64,000 nucleotides of DNA from contig PLLO01000003.1 in the NCBI GenBank assembly GCA_003142255.1, positions 109,196 to 173,195 on the forward strand, given 5' to 3'. The position numbers were made by a program, and so were the translations under genes. The stretch's first letter is position 1; the number at the start of each line of letters is the position of its first letter. The notes below the pieces were generated by a model. That model worked only from the letters and a program-made list of their open reading frames with translations. It had not been told where the DNA came from and made no database searches. The DNA is from Bacteroidales bacterium. Its GTDB lineage: Bacteria; Bacteroidota; Bacteroidia; Bacteroidales; VadinHA17. Positions 1 to 7,498 of the stretch are shown here, piece after piece.

Positions 1-80
1 TCTTCCGGTAATAGCATCTGAAAGCAAGGTGCCTTGATATCACAAATGAAATCCTTATCTGTTTCGAGAATGGTTTTCAT
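1..80 (-). CDS. Crp/Fnr-type regulator, N-terminal fragment
   Basis: An ATG on the minus strand opens a frame that stays open to the window edge, giving about 26 residues. The segment CDIKAPCFQML resembles the Cys-containing N-terminus of Bacteroidetes Crp/Fnr regulators such as the two complete ones here at 14068 and 20811. A TAACTTTG promoter element lies 24 bases upstream. The fragment has no cyclic-nucleotide-binding fold or helix-turn-helix to confirm the family, so the call rests on the N-terminal pattern and on the genes around it. Confidence 0.45.
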   Translation of the reverse strand, partial: MKTILETDKDFICDIKAPCFQMLLPE

Positions 81-103
81 GTTTATTGTTTATTTAAACG
101 GTA

Positions 104-111
104 CAAAGTTA
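104..111 (-). promoter_or_regulatory. Bacteroidetes -7 promoter element
   Basis: The minus strand reads TAACTTTG, matching the Bacteroidetes consensus TAnnTTTG, 24 bases upstream of the leftward Crp/Fnr-like start. Farther upstream, AGTTG (129-133) and CAACT (142-146) form a short inverted repeat that could be an operator. No clear -33 TTG is seen at standard spacing. Confidence 0.5.
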
Positions 112-199
112 ATTTAAATCAACATTAAAGTTGTCCTGAATCAACTGCTTACTTGTTGAGCTTCACTCTCAATTCCTCTTTTTATCAGTCATCGCATAG

Positions 200-207
200 T
201 ATTTTTG
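200..207 (+). promoter_or_regulatory. Bacteroidetes -7 promoter element
   Basis: TATTTTTG matches TAnnTTTG and sits 26 bases before the ATG at 234. It is the likely start point for the rightward run of small redox genes (234-1490). No good -33 TTG is seen. Confidence 0.5.
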
Positions 208-233
208 TACCATAAATTAAAATATTAAAAGTC

Positions 234-590
234 ATGTTGTACACTAATTTAAAACACCTCGAATCTATTGCTGATCACAATAAAGCAATCAATGAAAATG
301 AAAATGTAATGGTAATCTGCGGAAGGATGGGCCCCATGTGCATACCTGTTTATGGAATAGCCGAGGAGCTTGAAGCTGAATATAAGCATGTAAACTTTTA
401 TGATATGGAGTTTGACAATCCAATATCAGATGTCATCCGGATATTACCTGAAGTTCGTGGTTTTACTGGAATTCCATTTACAATTTTTTATAAAAATGGG
501 AAAGTGGTAAAAGCTACTTCCAGTATCCTGACTAAAGATCAGGTAAAATCAATTTTAAACAAGGAATTTTATGTTTCTGTATCCGCTTAA
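234..590 (+). CDS. thioredoxin-like protein with CGRMGPMC motif
   Basis: A 118-residue soluble protein with a thioredoxin-fold pattern: a helix-strand start, a GIPFTIFYKNGKVV segment equivalent to the cis-Pro region of thioredoxin, and a C-terminal helix. The usual CxxC active site is replaced by C-GRMGPM-C, six residues between the cysteines, so it is probably not a standard dithiol oxidoreductase. It leads a rightward set with a second thioredoxin and a small ferredoxin, suggesting a role in thiol or persulfide redox chemistry (inference). The ATG is well placed behind the TATTTTTG element. Confidence 0.75.
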   Translation: MLYTNLKHLESIADHNKAINENENVMVICGRMGPMCIPVYGIAEELEAEYKHVNFYDMEFDNPISDVIRILPEVRGFTGIPFTIFYKNGKVVKATSSILTKDQVKSILNKEFYVSVSA

Positions 591-621
591 TAAAACGTTC
601 AACAAATAATAACGATTTGAT

Positions 622-1041
622 ATGAAAACAACAATTATTATTGCAGGCATCATAATAGCATTTATTGGAGCATTGATCTTACTGGCACGTTCAAGAATGA
701 AGAATATTCCTCTGGTTAACGATAACGAAAATATCCTGACATTAACTGATAAAAATTTTCAGCATCAGACTAAAAACAAGTTGATATTAGTCGATTTCTG
801 GGCAAGCTGGTGTGCACCATGCAGAATGATGGCGCCCGTTTTAAATGAAGTTGCTGATGAATTGACTGGTAATTCACAGGTAGGAAAGGTAAATATTGAA
901 GAATACCAATCACTCGCACAAAAATTCCAGGTAAGAAATATTCCTACATTAGTTCTTTTAAAAAATGGTATAGAAGTCAACCGTTTTGTAGGAATAAAAA
1001 ATAAAGAGTTCCTTTTACAACAAATTAATAAGGTTAAATAA
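622..1041 (+). CDS. membrane-anchored thioredoxin
   Basis: A 139-residue thioredoxin with the classic WCAPC active site around residues 63-67 and the cis-proline segment NIPTLVLLKNG. Residues 4-22 form one hydrophobic helix followed by basic residues, so the protein is anchored in the inner membrane. By the positive-inside rule (RSRMK follows the helix) the domain would face the cytoplasm, though an uncleaved signal anchor facing the periplasm cannot be excluded. It lies 31 bases after the atypical thioredoxin-like gene and 5 bases before the ferredoxin gene, consistent with one transcript. Confidence 0.88.
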   Translation: MKTTIIIAGIIIAFIGALILLARSRMKNIPLVNDNENILTLTDKNFQHQTKNKLILVDFWASWCAPCRMMAPVLNEVADELTGNSQVGKVNIEEYQSLAQKFQVRNIPTLVLLKNGIEVNRFVGIKNKEFLLQQINKVK

Positions 1042-1046
1042 AAGAT

Positions 1047-1229
1047 ATGGCAATCTCGATAAACCCTTCAGCATGTCCGCAAAACCATCGTTGCCCTATA
1101 ACTCGCATTTGTCCGGTAGGTGCAATTTCACAGGATGGATACGGTTTACCTGTGATAGACGAAGTAACATGCATTGAATGTGGTAAATGCGCAAAGTATT
1201 GCCCAATGCATGCTGTCCAAAACAAATAA
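1047..1229 (+). CDS. small 4Fe-4S ferredoxin-type protein
   Basis: A 60-residue protein with two cysteine sets. The C-terminal set CIECGKCAKYCP is a complete [4Fe-4S] motif. The N-terminal set CPQNHRCPITRICP has a C-x5-C-x5-CP spacing with only three cysteines, so the first site is either degenerate or ligated differently. This CPQNH...CP arrangement occurs in a family of small ferredoxin-like proteins found beside thioredoxin and rhodanese genes. It starts 5 bases after the thioredoxin stop and probably serves as an electron carrier for the neighbouring thiol proteins (inference). Confidence 0.8.
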   Translation: MAISINPSACPQNHRCPITRICPVGAISQDGYGLPVIDEVTCIECGKCAKYCPMHAVQNK

Positions 1230-1280
1230 TAGAACTACTGAACAATGATATAATTGATAATTAAAACTAAAAACAAAAAA

Positions 1281-1490
1281 ATGAAGATGAAAAAGAACAT
1301 GGGAACAATTGACAAAGCAATCAGGATACTGTTTGCAGTCGTAGTGGTTGTTTTATTTTTAACTCACGTAATTTCAGGTGTTCTGGCAATAGTACTTCTA
1401 GCCTTGTCAGCAATCTTTGTAGTAACAAGCCTTTTGAGTTTTTGCCCGCTTTATCTGCCTTTTGGTCTCAGCACCAGAAAAAAAGAATAA
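1281..1490 (+). CDS. DUF2892 small membrane protein
   Basis: About 69 residues from the chosen ATG. The MKKNMGTIDKAIRI start followed by two hydrophobic helices is the hallmark of the DUF2892 (YgaP membrane domain-like) family. In other bacteria this domain is found alone or attached to rhodanese domains, so its place beside thioredoxin and ferredoxin genes fits a sulfane-sulfur context. The open frame extends upstream to a TTG at 1254, but family members begin at or near the MKMKKNMG segment. A bidirectional terminator follows directly. Confidence 0.8.
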   Translation: MKMKKNMGTIDKAIRILFAVVVVVLFLTHVISGVLAIVLLALSAIFVVTSLLSFCPLYLPFGLSTRKKE

Positions 1491-1520
1491 AAAAAGAAGG
1501 CCGGAACAAACCGGCCTTTT
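1486..1520. terminator. bidirectional rho-independent terminator
   Basis: AAGGCCGG (1497-1504) and CCGGCCTT (1511-1518) form a perfect 8-bp stem with loop AACAAA. An A-run lies on the left and a T-run on the right, so it can end transcription from both converging genes (1281-1490 and 1519-3270). The minus-strand stop codon lies at its edge. Confidence 0.85.
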
Positions 1521-3270
1521 AATTAATCTCGTATTTTTTTCCCTGCGAATTTATTATCCCGATCAGTAATTCCTGAACATCGGCGATACTATCTTCGCTT
1601 ATTTTGCATATATAGATATTCCCGACATTCCATTTTTTTATAACTTTTGGAACCAGGCTTTTTCTTACAATCCAAATCTGTGGGATGGAACTATTAAGAC
1701 ATATATTTTCAATTGATTCACACCAGCCTTGATCTCCTAATTCAAGAGGTCCGATCTCGTCAATAATTACTGCTTGTTTATCTGATAATCTGATTATGCT
1801 CAATATTTCATTCCCTTTTGATAATCCATCAGGGTCAAAATAATAATGGCCATATTTTAACCAGTCATTATTTTGAGTCTTTCTGCATAATACGACTTTT
1901 TGTTTTGTTTCGATATCAAACAGATCGAAGCCGGTGCGATCACCATCTTCCTGTAATCCTAAAGAGAGAAATCCTCCTATTTTAAAATCCTGATTTTGAA
2001 GCTTATCTATTATCCTTTTTGCATATGTTGTTTTACCCTCATGTAACTCACCTGTAATAATAACTATTTGAGGTTTTGATAAATGTTCTTTTTCAAAAAT
2101 CAACAGTAAAGTCTCGGCTTGTTTAAATAAATTTAATTTTAAAACCGGTGGCTTGTTGAGCTTTCTTTTTGATTCTGTCAGATGTGAGATAATATCAGGC
2201 AGGGCAGAAAAGGCCAGACTTAATGACTGATAAAGGTCAGCGAATCCCTTTTTGTACAAGACAGACTTAACCAGCGGATTTTTTAATTCAATACTTATTG
2301 CAGAAAAGCCTATTATAATGATAACTGCCCGTGCCACCATTTTTAATCCGGCAATAAACCCGCTAATACTAAATAAATTACCCGATATACCATTCCAAAG
2401 AAATGCAGCCGCCAGCGTGATTACAACAAACTGGATCCACACAGAGAAATTTTTGAAACGATTTAAAGAAGACTTATAGTGATAAATGCAAATGCCGATA
2501 TAGAGCACAGGAAAAATAAATAACGGGAATATCTTATTAAAATTTAATAGAATGAGACTGATTATAATAGCGATAAGATTGGTAAACAAATAATAGATAG
2601 AATACGTTTGTTTTGTTGTATTTGAGAATAGTTGATTGTTTGATTGGAGTTTAATTTCAAAGTCGCCAGGAGAAAGAGACCTGGTATGTTTAAGATAGTT
2701 TCTTCCTGAGATATATCCTGAAATTGCAGCAATGATACCAATAGCTATGTAAATAACTGTAATAATTATTATTAACGGAACAGGGTCCAGATCAGGCAGG
2801 TTTATCTGTTTGACTAAAAACTTATAAAGAGCAGATATAATTTTTACAAAATCAAAGCCATACAAAATCAATAAACTCAATAATTTATGAAGTAATGCGC
2901 TTAGAACTGCAAATGCTCCGCCTATCATATAACTCACCAGGTTTCTTCCCAGCAGCAGAATAAAGAGTTCAAGAAGTATCGCCTCAGTCATTATACCAAT
3001 CATAGGGCCTAGAATGATTGCGCTTGGTGAGATTGATTTCATCAGTGCACAAATTAGTCCGGCCCTGAGTATAAGACCATTTTCTTTCCAGATCTGAAGA
3101 AAAGAGATTAGCAGGTAGACACTGATAAATGATAAAATTGTTCCGGACAGAGGGATCTTGAGATTATGAAGAAAGCTTCCTAATATTATTTCGATTGATG
3201 CCCAGATACTGCCAACAACAGAAGCTTTAAGCCATATTGAATTAAGTGGTTTGTAGATTATTGTTTCCAT
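1519..3270 (-). CDS. ECF-type membrane protein fused to THEP1-like NTPase
   Basis: A protein of about 583 residues. The first 365 or so carry many hydrophobic helices; residues 10-200 look like a substrate-binding (S) membrane component, and 225-365 resemble an ECF-T-like coupling part. The C-terminal region from about residue 400 has a P-loop GELHEGKTT and an IIDEIGPLEL Walker-B strand, the signature of the THEP1 nucleoside-triphosphatase family. The fusion looks like a one-gene importer or membrane NTPase. Nearby NifX, mobA and molybdoenzyme genes suggest a metal, oxyanion or cofactor substrate, but that is inference. The frame extends to a TTG at 3282; ATG at 3270 is preferred. Confidence 0.7.
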   Translation of the reverse strand: METIIYKPLNSIWLKASVVGSIWASIEIILGSFLHNLKIPLSGTILSFISVYLLISFLQIWKENGLILRAGLICALMKSISPSAIILGPMIGIMTEAILLELFILLLGRNLVSYMIGGAFAVLSALLHKLLSLLILYGFDFVKIISALYKFLVKQINLPDLDPVPLIIIITVIYIAIGIIAAISGYISGRNYLKHTRSLSPGDFEIKLQSNNQLFSNTTKQTYSIYYLFTNLIAIIISLILLNFNKIFPLFIFPVLYIGICIYHYKSSLNRFKNFSVWIQFVVITLAAAFLWNGISGNLFSISGFIAGLKMVARAVIIIIGFSAISIELKNPLVKSVLYKKGFADLYQSLSLAFSALPDIISHLTESKRKLNKPPVLKLNLFKQAETLLLIFEKEHLSKPQIVIITGELHEGKTTYAKRIIDKLQNQDFKIGGFLSLGLQEDGDRTGFDLFDIETKQKVVLCRKTQNNDWLKYGHYYFDPDGLSKGNEILSIIRLSDKQAVIIDEIGPLELGDQGWCESIENICLNSSIPQIWIVRKSLVPKVIKKWNVGNIYICKISEDSIADVQELLIGIINSQGKKYEIN

Positions 3271-3325
3271 AAATAATATCAATAATCAGACCGCTTAAAT
3301 TACTCTTATTTTTTTGAGTACGATC

Positions 3326-3360
3326 AAAATAAAAACCTCCGGTAGTTGATTCCCGGAGTC
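3326..3360 (-). terminator. rho-independent terminator after NifX-like gene
   Basis: On the minus strand CTCCGG and CCGGAG (plus-strand positions 3353-3358 and 3337-3342) form a stem followed by a T-rich tract. It ends the leftward NifX-like transcript and separates it from the THEP1 fusion gene. Confidence 0.75.
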
Positions 3361-3390
3361 TGAATAAAAAAACTAAGGTATTAGAAATTG

Positions 3391-3774
3391 TCAATTATGA
3401 CTGCAGGAATGGCCTTGCTCATGATGAGCCTCATGCTGATGACAGCTACTGCCGCTATCTTCAATTGAGCCTGACAGAAAAAGTTTTACAACTTCTACGG
3501 CATCTCCCGAGCAGCCGCGTATAACTTCTATTCCGCTATTATTAAGGACGTTTATGGCACCTCCACCGATTCCGCCTGCAAGCATTATTGTAACGCCATC
3601 TGAAGCAAGTGCAGATGCTATATCTGACTTACAACCACATCCCTGCGGTGATTCGACACTCTTTATTTCGGCTATTTCATTTTTGTCGGATATTGTAAAT
3701 ACACCATACGATTCACAATGGCCAAAATGGTTGTCTATCTGATTCTCTTTTGTTACTGGAACTGCAATTTTCAT
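3391..3774 (-). CDS. NifX/dinitrogenase iron-molybdenum cofactor family protein
   Basis: A 127-residue member of the family that binds iron-molybdenum cofactor precursors (NifX, NifY, NafY and NifB C-terminal domain). The signature MKIAVPV, the DNHFGHCESYGVF segment and the glycine-rich MLAGGIGGGA loop are all present. The last 20 or so residues form a His/Cys-rich tail (CHQHEAHHEQGHSCSHN) that likely binds metal. No nitrogenase genes are present, so the role is probably Fe-S or Mo handling, as in many anaerobes where this family sits with DUF134 genes. It starts 4 bases after the OsmC stop. Confidence 0.85.
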   Translation of the reverse strand: MKIAVPVTKENQIDNHFGHCESYGVFTISDKNEIAEIKSVESPQGCGCKSDIASALASDGVTIMLAGGIGGGAINVLNNSGIEVIRGCSGDAVEVVKLFLSGSIEDSGSSCHQHEAHHEQGHSCSHN

Positions 3775-3778
3775 TTTC

Positions 3779-4168
3779 TTATTTTTGAGTAGTTATTACT
3801 TTAAATTCGGGTTGGTTTGATATTGTTTTCTTTACAAGGCATAATTCTGCAGCATTTACCATTGCTTCGCGATATTTTCCCGGGAAACCGACTGGTAACT
3901 GTATGTCAAGACTAATTGTTTTCGGGACTTTCTTCACTTCATCAAATTCCATGGTCTGAATAATTCTTATATCATCAGTTGCGATTTGTCGTCTGTCGCA
4001 GAATGATTTAATATAAATACCGGCACATGTCCCGATGGATGCCAGAAACAATTCAAAAGGAGCAGGAGCTGTATTTCCGCCTCCGTTATCAAGTGGCTGA
4101 TCGGTCCTGATTATGTGTCCGTTAAGATGTGCGGTAATAACTTTACCGCCGTCAAAAGTTATTTCCAT
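3779..4168 (-). CDS. OsmC-family protein
   Basis: A 129-residue OsmC/Ohr-type protein. The pattern PAPFELFLASIGTCAGIYIKSFC carries the first conserved cysteine, and AAELCLVKKTI carries the second, which is the pair used for thiol-dependent peroxidase activity in the family. Members found near sulfur-carrier genes may act on other thiols or persulfides. It lies 2 bases after the DUF134 stop and 4 bases before the NifX-like gene, so the four leftward genes from 4807 to 3391 look like one operon. Confidence 0.85.
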   Translation of the reverse strand: MEITFDGGKVITAHLNGHIIRTDQPLDNGGGNTAPAPFELFLASIGTCAGIYIKSFCDRRQIATDDIRIIQTMEFDEVKKVPKTISLDIQLPVGFPGKYREAMVNAAELCLVKKTISNQPEFKVITTQK

Positions 4169-4170
4169 TT

Positions 4171-4578
4171 TTAATTATTTAATTTTATCAATTCATTTTC
4201 TCCATAAACAGTGCAATCCTTGCATTTCAAGTGGTTTTCCATACCCTCTATCAGCTTATAACATTTTTTGCACCGATACCACTCTTTTTCCAGGAGATAA
4301 TTGCCGCCTTCTATTTCAATGGCTTTACCCTCTACAAAAGATTTTGCTATTTGTTTTAATGCTTTGTTATAAATCCGGGTAAAAGTAGGACGCGAAACAT
4401 CCATTTGTTCAGCTGCCTGTTCCTGTGAAAATCTGTCGTAATTTACTAATCTGATACTTTCGTATTCTTCGAATTTCAATATGACAGGTTCAACTTTGCA
4501 CATTGGCATCCCATAGGGTTTGAATCCCTTCATTTTGGGTGGGTTTGAAATCTTTCTGATTTTATGCGGACGCGCCAT
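4171..4578 (-). CDS. DUF134 DNA-binding protein
   Basis: A protein of about 135 residues starting MARPHKIRKI, as is typical for DUF134. A central helix-turn-helix (EQAAEQMDVSRPTFTRIYNKALKQIA) is followed by a C-terminal CKKC...CKDC zinc-ribbon-like pair. The family is predicted to regulate genes next to NifX-like proteins in anaerobes. The frame is open farther upstream, but the M-A-R-P start is the family start and gives a 17-base overlap with the upstream small membrane protein gene. Confidence 0.85.
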   Translation of the reverse strand: MARPHKIRKISNPPKMKGFKPYGMPMCKVEPVILKFEEYESIRLVNYDRFSQEQAAEQMDVSRPTFTRIYNKALKQIAKSFVEGKAIEIEGGNYLLEKEWYRCKKCYKLIEGMENHLKCKDCTVYGENELIKLNN

Positions 4579-4807
4579 TCCTTTTTGATTTGAAAATTGA
4601 TTTGATATCGGGGTAGATAAGATACCCAAAGAATATTGCCGACAAAACTAGGATTATTTTACCGGCAAGACAAAAAGTGCCGCAATAAAATTTTTCTCCA
4701 AGACCAAATAAACATGTAGTGCACCCCAATAGAGCCATTAAGATGTAATCAACAAACAGGATTAATGGCAAAACAAAAAATAATTTAATGAAAAATGAAG
4801 CCTTCAT
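4562..4807 (-). CDS. small cysteine-containing membrane protein
   Basis: An 81-residue protein with two or three hydrophobic helices and a short CTTCLFG...FYCGTFC segment between them. The four cysteines are close together and could bind a metal or form disulfides. Family not recognised. Its 3' end overlaps the DUF134 start by 17 bases, which supports translation as the first gene of the leftward DUF134-OsmC-NifX operon. A weak promoter-like TATCTTTA on the minus strand lies just upstream. Confidence 0.6.
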   Translation of the reverse strand: MKASFFIKLFFVLPLILFVDYILMALLGCTTCLFGLGEKFYCGTFCLAGKIILVLSAIFFGYLIYPDIKSIFKSKRNGASA

Positions 4808-4914
4808 AGTTGATTATTTGTATAAAGATAGTGAACCCACGTTCATAATCCAAATAAAATTCAACATTTTTCAGGGCAGCCTCAATTTGGAAAAGATGTT
4901 TCTGGAATTATTTA

Positions 4915-5541
4915 TTACTGAATTGAACCACGATTTGCAATCAGCAGGAAAGCATCGAAATGTTTAGTTTCAGTATCAGAAATTATTTTGTCAATAATAT
5001 AACACTTCCGGTAGCTTATATTCTTAAAGCCAAGTTTTATGAGTAGCCTCGACAATTCTGCCGGATCTAAGCCTTTATGACCAGAGAATCCTTTCCCATG
5101 AAATGAACCATCTTCAGGATAAAGATCTGCAATTGCCAGGTGACCATTCGGATTTAGCAGATCATAAAACATCTTTACAATATTCTCAATATCTGCAACA
5201 TGATGAAGGACCATTTGGGTGAATATAAGATCAAACTTTCCTCCTTTGTATTCCGCATGCTCCAAGTCAAAGTTCAAAGTTTTTAGATTTCTTACTTTCG
5301 TGGTTTTTATCTTTTCGTCAATTATCCTCACCATTTCGGACGAACTATCCATCAAAGTGATCTCTTTCAGAGAATCTTTAAGTAGAAAACTGGCTATCCC
5401 TGTACCGGCACCGTATTCAAGAGCAGTCATCTGCTTTCCTAAAGGTATGAGTTTTTTTATCTGATTTGTAATAACCTCAGAACGATCCCAATGCATCGGG
5501 TTTTTATCCCATTCGGCTGCTTTTATATCAAATTCATTCAT
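4915..5541 (-). CDS. class I SAM-dependent methyltransferase
   Basis: About 208 residues beginning MNEFDIKAAEWDKNP. Motif I (LEYGAGTGIASF), the following acidic strand (LMDSSSEM) and the IFTQMVLHHV motif are all visible, marking a Rossmann-fold methyltransferase of the UbiE/type-11 group. The substrate cannot be told from the sequence. It lies 115 bases downstream of hdrB in the same direction and may be the last gene of that operon. An upstream ATG at 5553 in frame is an alternative start. Confidence 0.8.
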   Translation of the reverse strand: MNEFDIKAAEWDKNPMHWDRSEVITNQIKKLIPLGKQMTALEYGAGTGIASFLLKDSLKEITLMDSSSEMVRIIDEKIKTTKVRNLKTLNFDLEHAEYKGGKFDLIFTQMVLHHVADIENIVKMFYDLLNPNGHLAIADLYPEDGSFHGKGFSGHKGLDPAELSRLLIKLGFKNISYRKCYIIDKIISDTETKHFDAFLLIANRGSIQ

Positions 5542-5656
5542 CATGCTTTTCATGAAATATATGGAGTTTATTACGTGTATTATCAAAATATCCCAAGGTC
5601 ATTTGCATCGCTATCAGCTTATAGTAAAATAGTATAACAGAATAAAAGCATTTTTG

Positions 5657-6724
5657 TTAGCAGCATCTAAGCACTTGTGGATTTTCTGGCATTCCTATAT
5701 CTTCTCCATTCCGACCCTTGTATTTTTGATCAGGATCGTAATCTATTCCCAGTTTGTCCAGTAAAGGTTCGACACTGACTTGATGTATTTGCAAACCTAT
5801 ATCCCATGGATTGTAGCCTAACAGTAGTCCGGCTAATTCTTCATAGGTTAATACGGGTATGCCATATCCGTCTTCACCATAAGTTTTGCCTTCCATTTCG
5901 GCAATCACATATTGCCAGCGGTCGAGGAAAAATGTACAACCAGGACAATTGGCTATGATAAGATCGGGTTTAAAAGGCAGCATCGAATCAAATTTCTTTT
6001 TTGAATTAGTAATTGAGTAAGATCTGTTCGATTTCAGCAGGTATTGTCTGAATCCAAAACCACAGCAATGCCTGCGTTCAGGATAATCTATCTGACTACC
6101 TCCCCATTCGTCAATTAATCCTGCCAGCACATATGGATATTCAGCGCCTCCGATACCTTCCTGCGGAAATATCTTTGCATAGTGGCAGCCAATATGGTCC
6201 ACAACTTTAAGTGGCTCTTTTGTATTCTGATTTATGAGCCTGAATTTTGCCTTTGCTGCAATTTCTTTACGGAATTTGTAAATAATGTCGCTTGCATGAA
6301 CAAGATTTTTGGGTATCTCAAATGCTTTACCAGTGGCATTTTTCAATGCATCGCGCGTTTTTTGTTCCGTTTCCGGGAAATGCTTCCATGTATCCATCAC
6401 CTCAATATAAATACCAAAAGAGGTTACACACGATGCAACAAAGTTTTCATATCCAGCTTCGTTCATCAAAGCAAATTGACGTGCAACCACGGTCATTATA
6501 GTTTCAAAAGGTATTAAACCCGAATGGTAGGCAATACCCGTGCATGTAGTTTGCCGGGAATCGTCGAAAATATCCTTTCCAAGTTCATTTCTGAGGATAT
6601 TAATATAAAGGTTTTCGGCAGCAGGGAAGAAATTCTGTCTTATGCAACTGCGTGCAAAATAGTAATGATCTTCAGCTATCTCTTTCTGGTATGCTAACCA
6701 GATTTCATTTTTCCTTGTATTCAT
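5657..6724 (-). CDS. hdrB: HdrB-like subunit, copy 1
   Basis: A 355-residue protein aligning by eye with HdrB, the subunit of heterodisulfide reductase carrying two non-cubane [4Fe-4S] clusters. The C-terminal site is intact: C180 (IGCHY), C220-C221 (HCCG) and C260/C263 (NCPGC). The N-terminal site is degraded: C27 and C99 remain, but the CC doublet is T60-C61 and the last Cys is S102. One cluster is therefore probably lost or altered. It is last in the Hdr operon, 35 bases after hdrC. The true substrate is unknown; a persulfide or protein-bound thiol is possible. A close paralog is at 37460. Confidence 0.85.
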   Translation of the reverse strand: MNTRKNEIWLAYQKEIAEDHYYFARSCIRQNFFPAAENLYINILRNELGKDIFDDSRQTTCTGIAYHSGLIPFETIMTVVARQFALMNEAGYENFVASCVTSFGIYIEVMDTWKHFPETEQKTRDALKNATGKAFEIPKNLVHASDIIYKFRKEIAAKAKFRLINQNTKEPLKVVDHIGCHYAKIFPQEGIGGAEYPYVLAGLIDEWGGSQIDYPERRHCCGFGFRQYLLKSNRSYSITNSKKKFDSMLPFKPDLIIANCPGCTFFLDRWQYVIAEMEGKTYGEDGYGIPVLTYEELAGLLLGYNPWDIGLQIHQVSVEPLLDKLGIDYDPDQKYKGRNGEDIGMPENPQVLRCC

Positions 6725-6759
6725 TAAGAGGTCGATTAATATAACTGTATTTGAATTAA

Positions 6760-7446
6760 TTAATCATTATACAGATATTTAAAGTAGTCGTCTTTCCCCT
6801 CACTAAAATTAATTTTGAGCTCTTTAGCTTTGGCAGAAGAGTATTTTTCAATCTTCTCAAATCTTTGTGTAGCACCTGTTTCATCAAATATCTTTTTAAG
6901 GTCATTAAGCGATTCCTGTGATGTTTTACGAAGTGTGCCGGTTTGTTCTTTATTATAGCTAGTTCCAAGACGTTCCAGCATAGACTCTCTGTTTTTCTTC
7001 AACCAATCCCATACAGGCCCTTGTTCGGGATACATTTCAGTATCAACTTCATCAATATATACACAATAGCCATATTTCAGAATATGGTCTCCCACAATCC
7101 TCTTTACAGCCAGTTGTTTCATGCCCTGTTGACTTTCAATGAAAAGGCCCGTTTCAATGGATAATGCCCGTAAGGCCTGAATAATGTAACAAGGTGTATT
7201 TCCGCGAGGACATCTTGTTTTACAGGAAAGACATTCACCACACAACCATATCGTATCGCTTTTCAGTAACTTTTCTAACTCAGCTTCATCTTTTTGTTGT
7301 ACAATGTCAACCACTATACGCGGATCGTAATCGCTCACCTCAGCAGCAGGACAGACTGCAGTGCAAACACCGCAATTGAAACAGGATTTCAATCCCTCAC
7401 TATAACGGACATCCTTTTCAAGTTCTTTGTACAAATCTATCGCCAT
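6760..7446 (-). CDS. hdrC: HdrC-like iron-sulfur subunit, copy 1
   Basis: A 228-residue protein with two ferredoxin-type [4Fe-4S] motifs near the N-terminus, CFNCGVCTAVCP around residue 22 and CGECLSCKTRCP around residue 70. This is the HdrC pattern that passes electrons between HdrA and HdrB. The C-terminal half is longer than in methanogen HdrC and is shared with the paralog at 36733, including an EQGPVWDW segment. The gene lies between the DUF4405 cytochrome and hdrB. Confidence 0.87.
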   Translation of the reverse strand: MAIDLYKELEKDVRYSEGLKSCFNCGVCTAVCPAAEVSDYDPRIVVDIVQQKDEAELEKLLKSDTIWLCGECLSCKTRCPRGNTPCYIIQALRALSIETGLFIESQQGMKQLAVKRIVGDHILKYGYCVYIDEVDTEMYPEQGPVWDWLKKNRESMLERLGTSYNKEQTGTLRKTSQESLNDLKKIFDETGATQRFEKIEKYSSAKAKELKINFSEGKDDYFKYLYND

Positions 7447-7498
7447 TTATTATGCTTAAAAATTTGAAGACATCTGTTTTTTATGATTTCAGTTGTTA

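Noticed and set aside
3391..3774. Evidence of nitrogen fixation
   Set aside because: Only NifX-family proteins are present; no nifHDK, nifE/N or nifB genes are seen.
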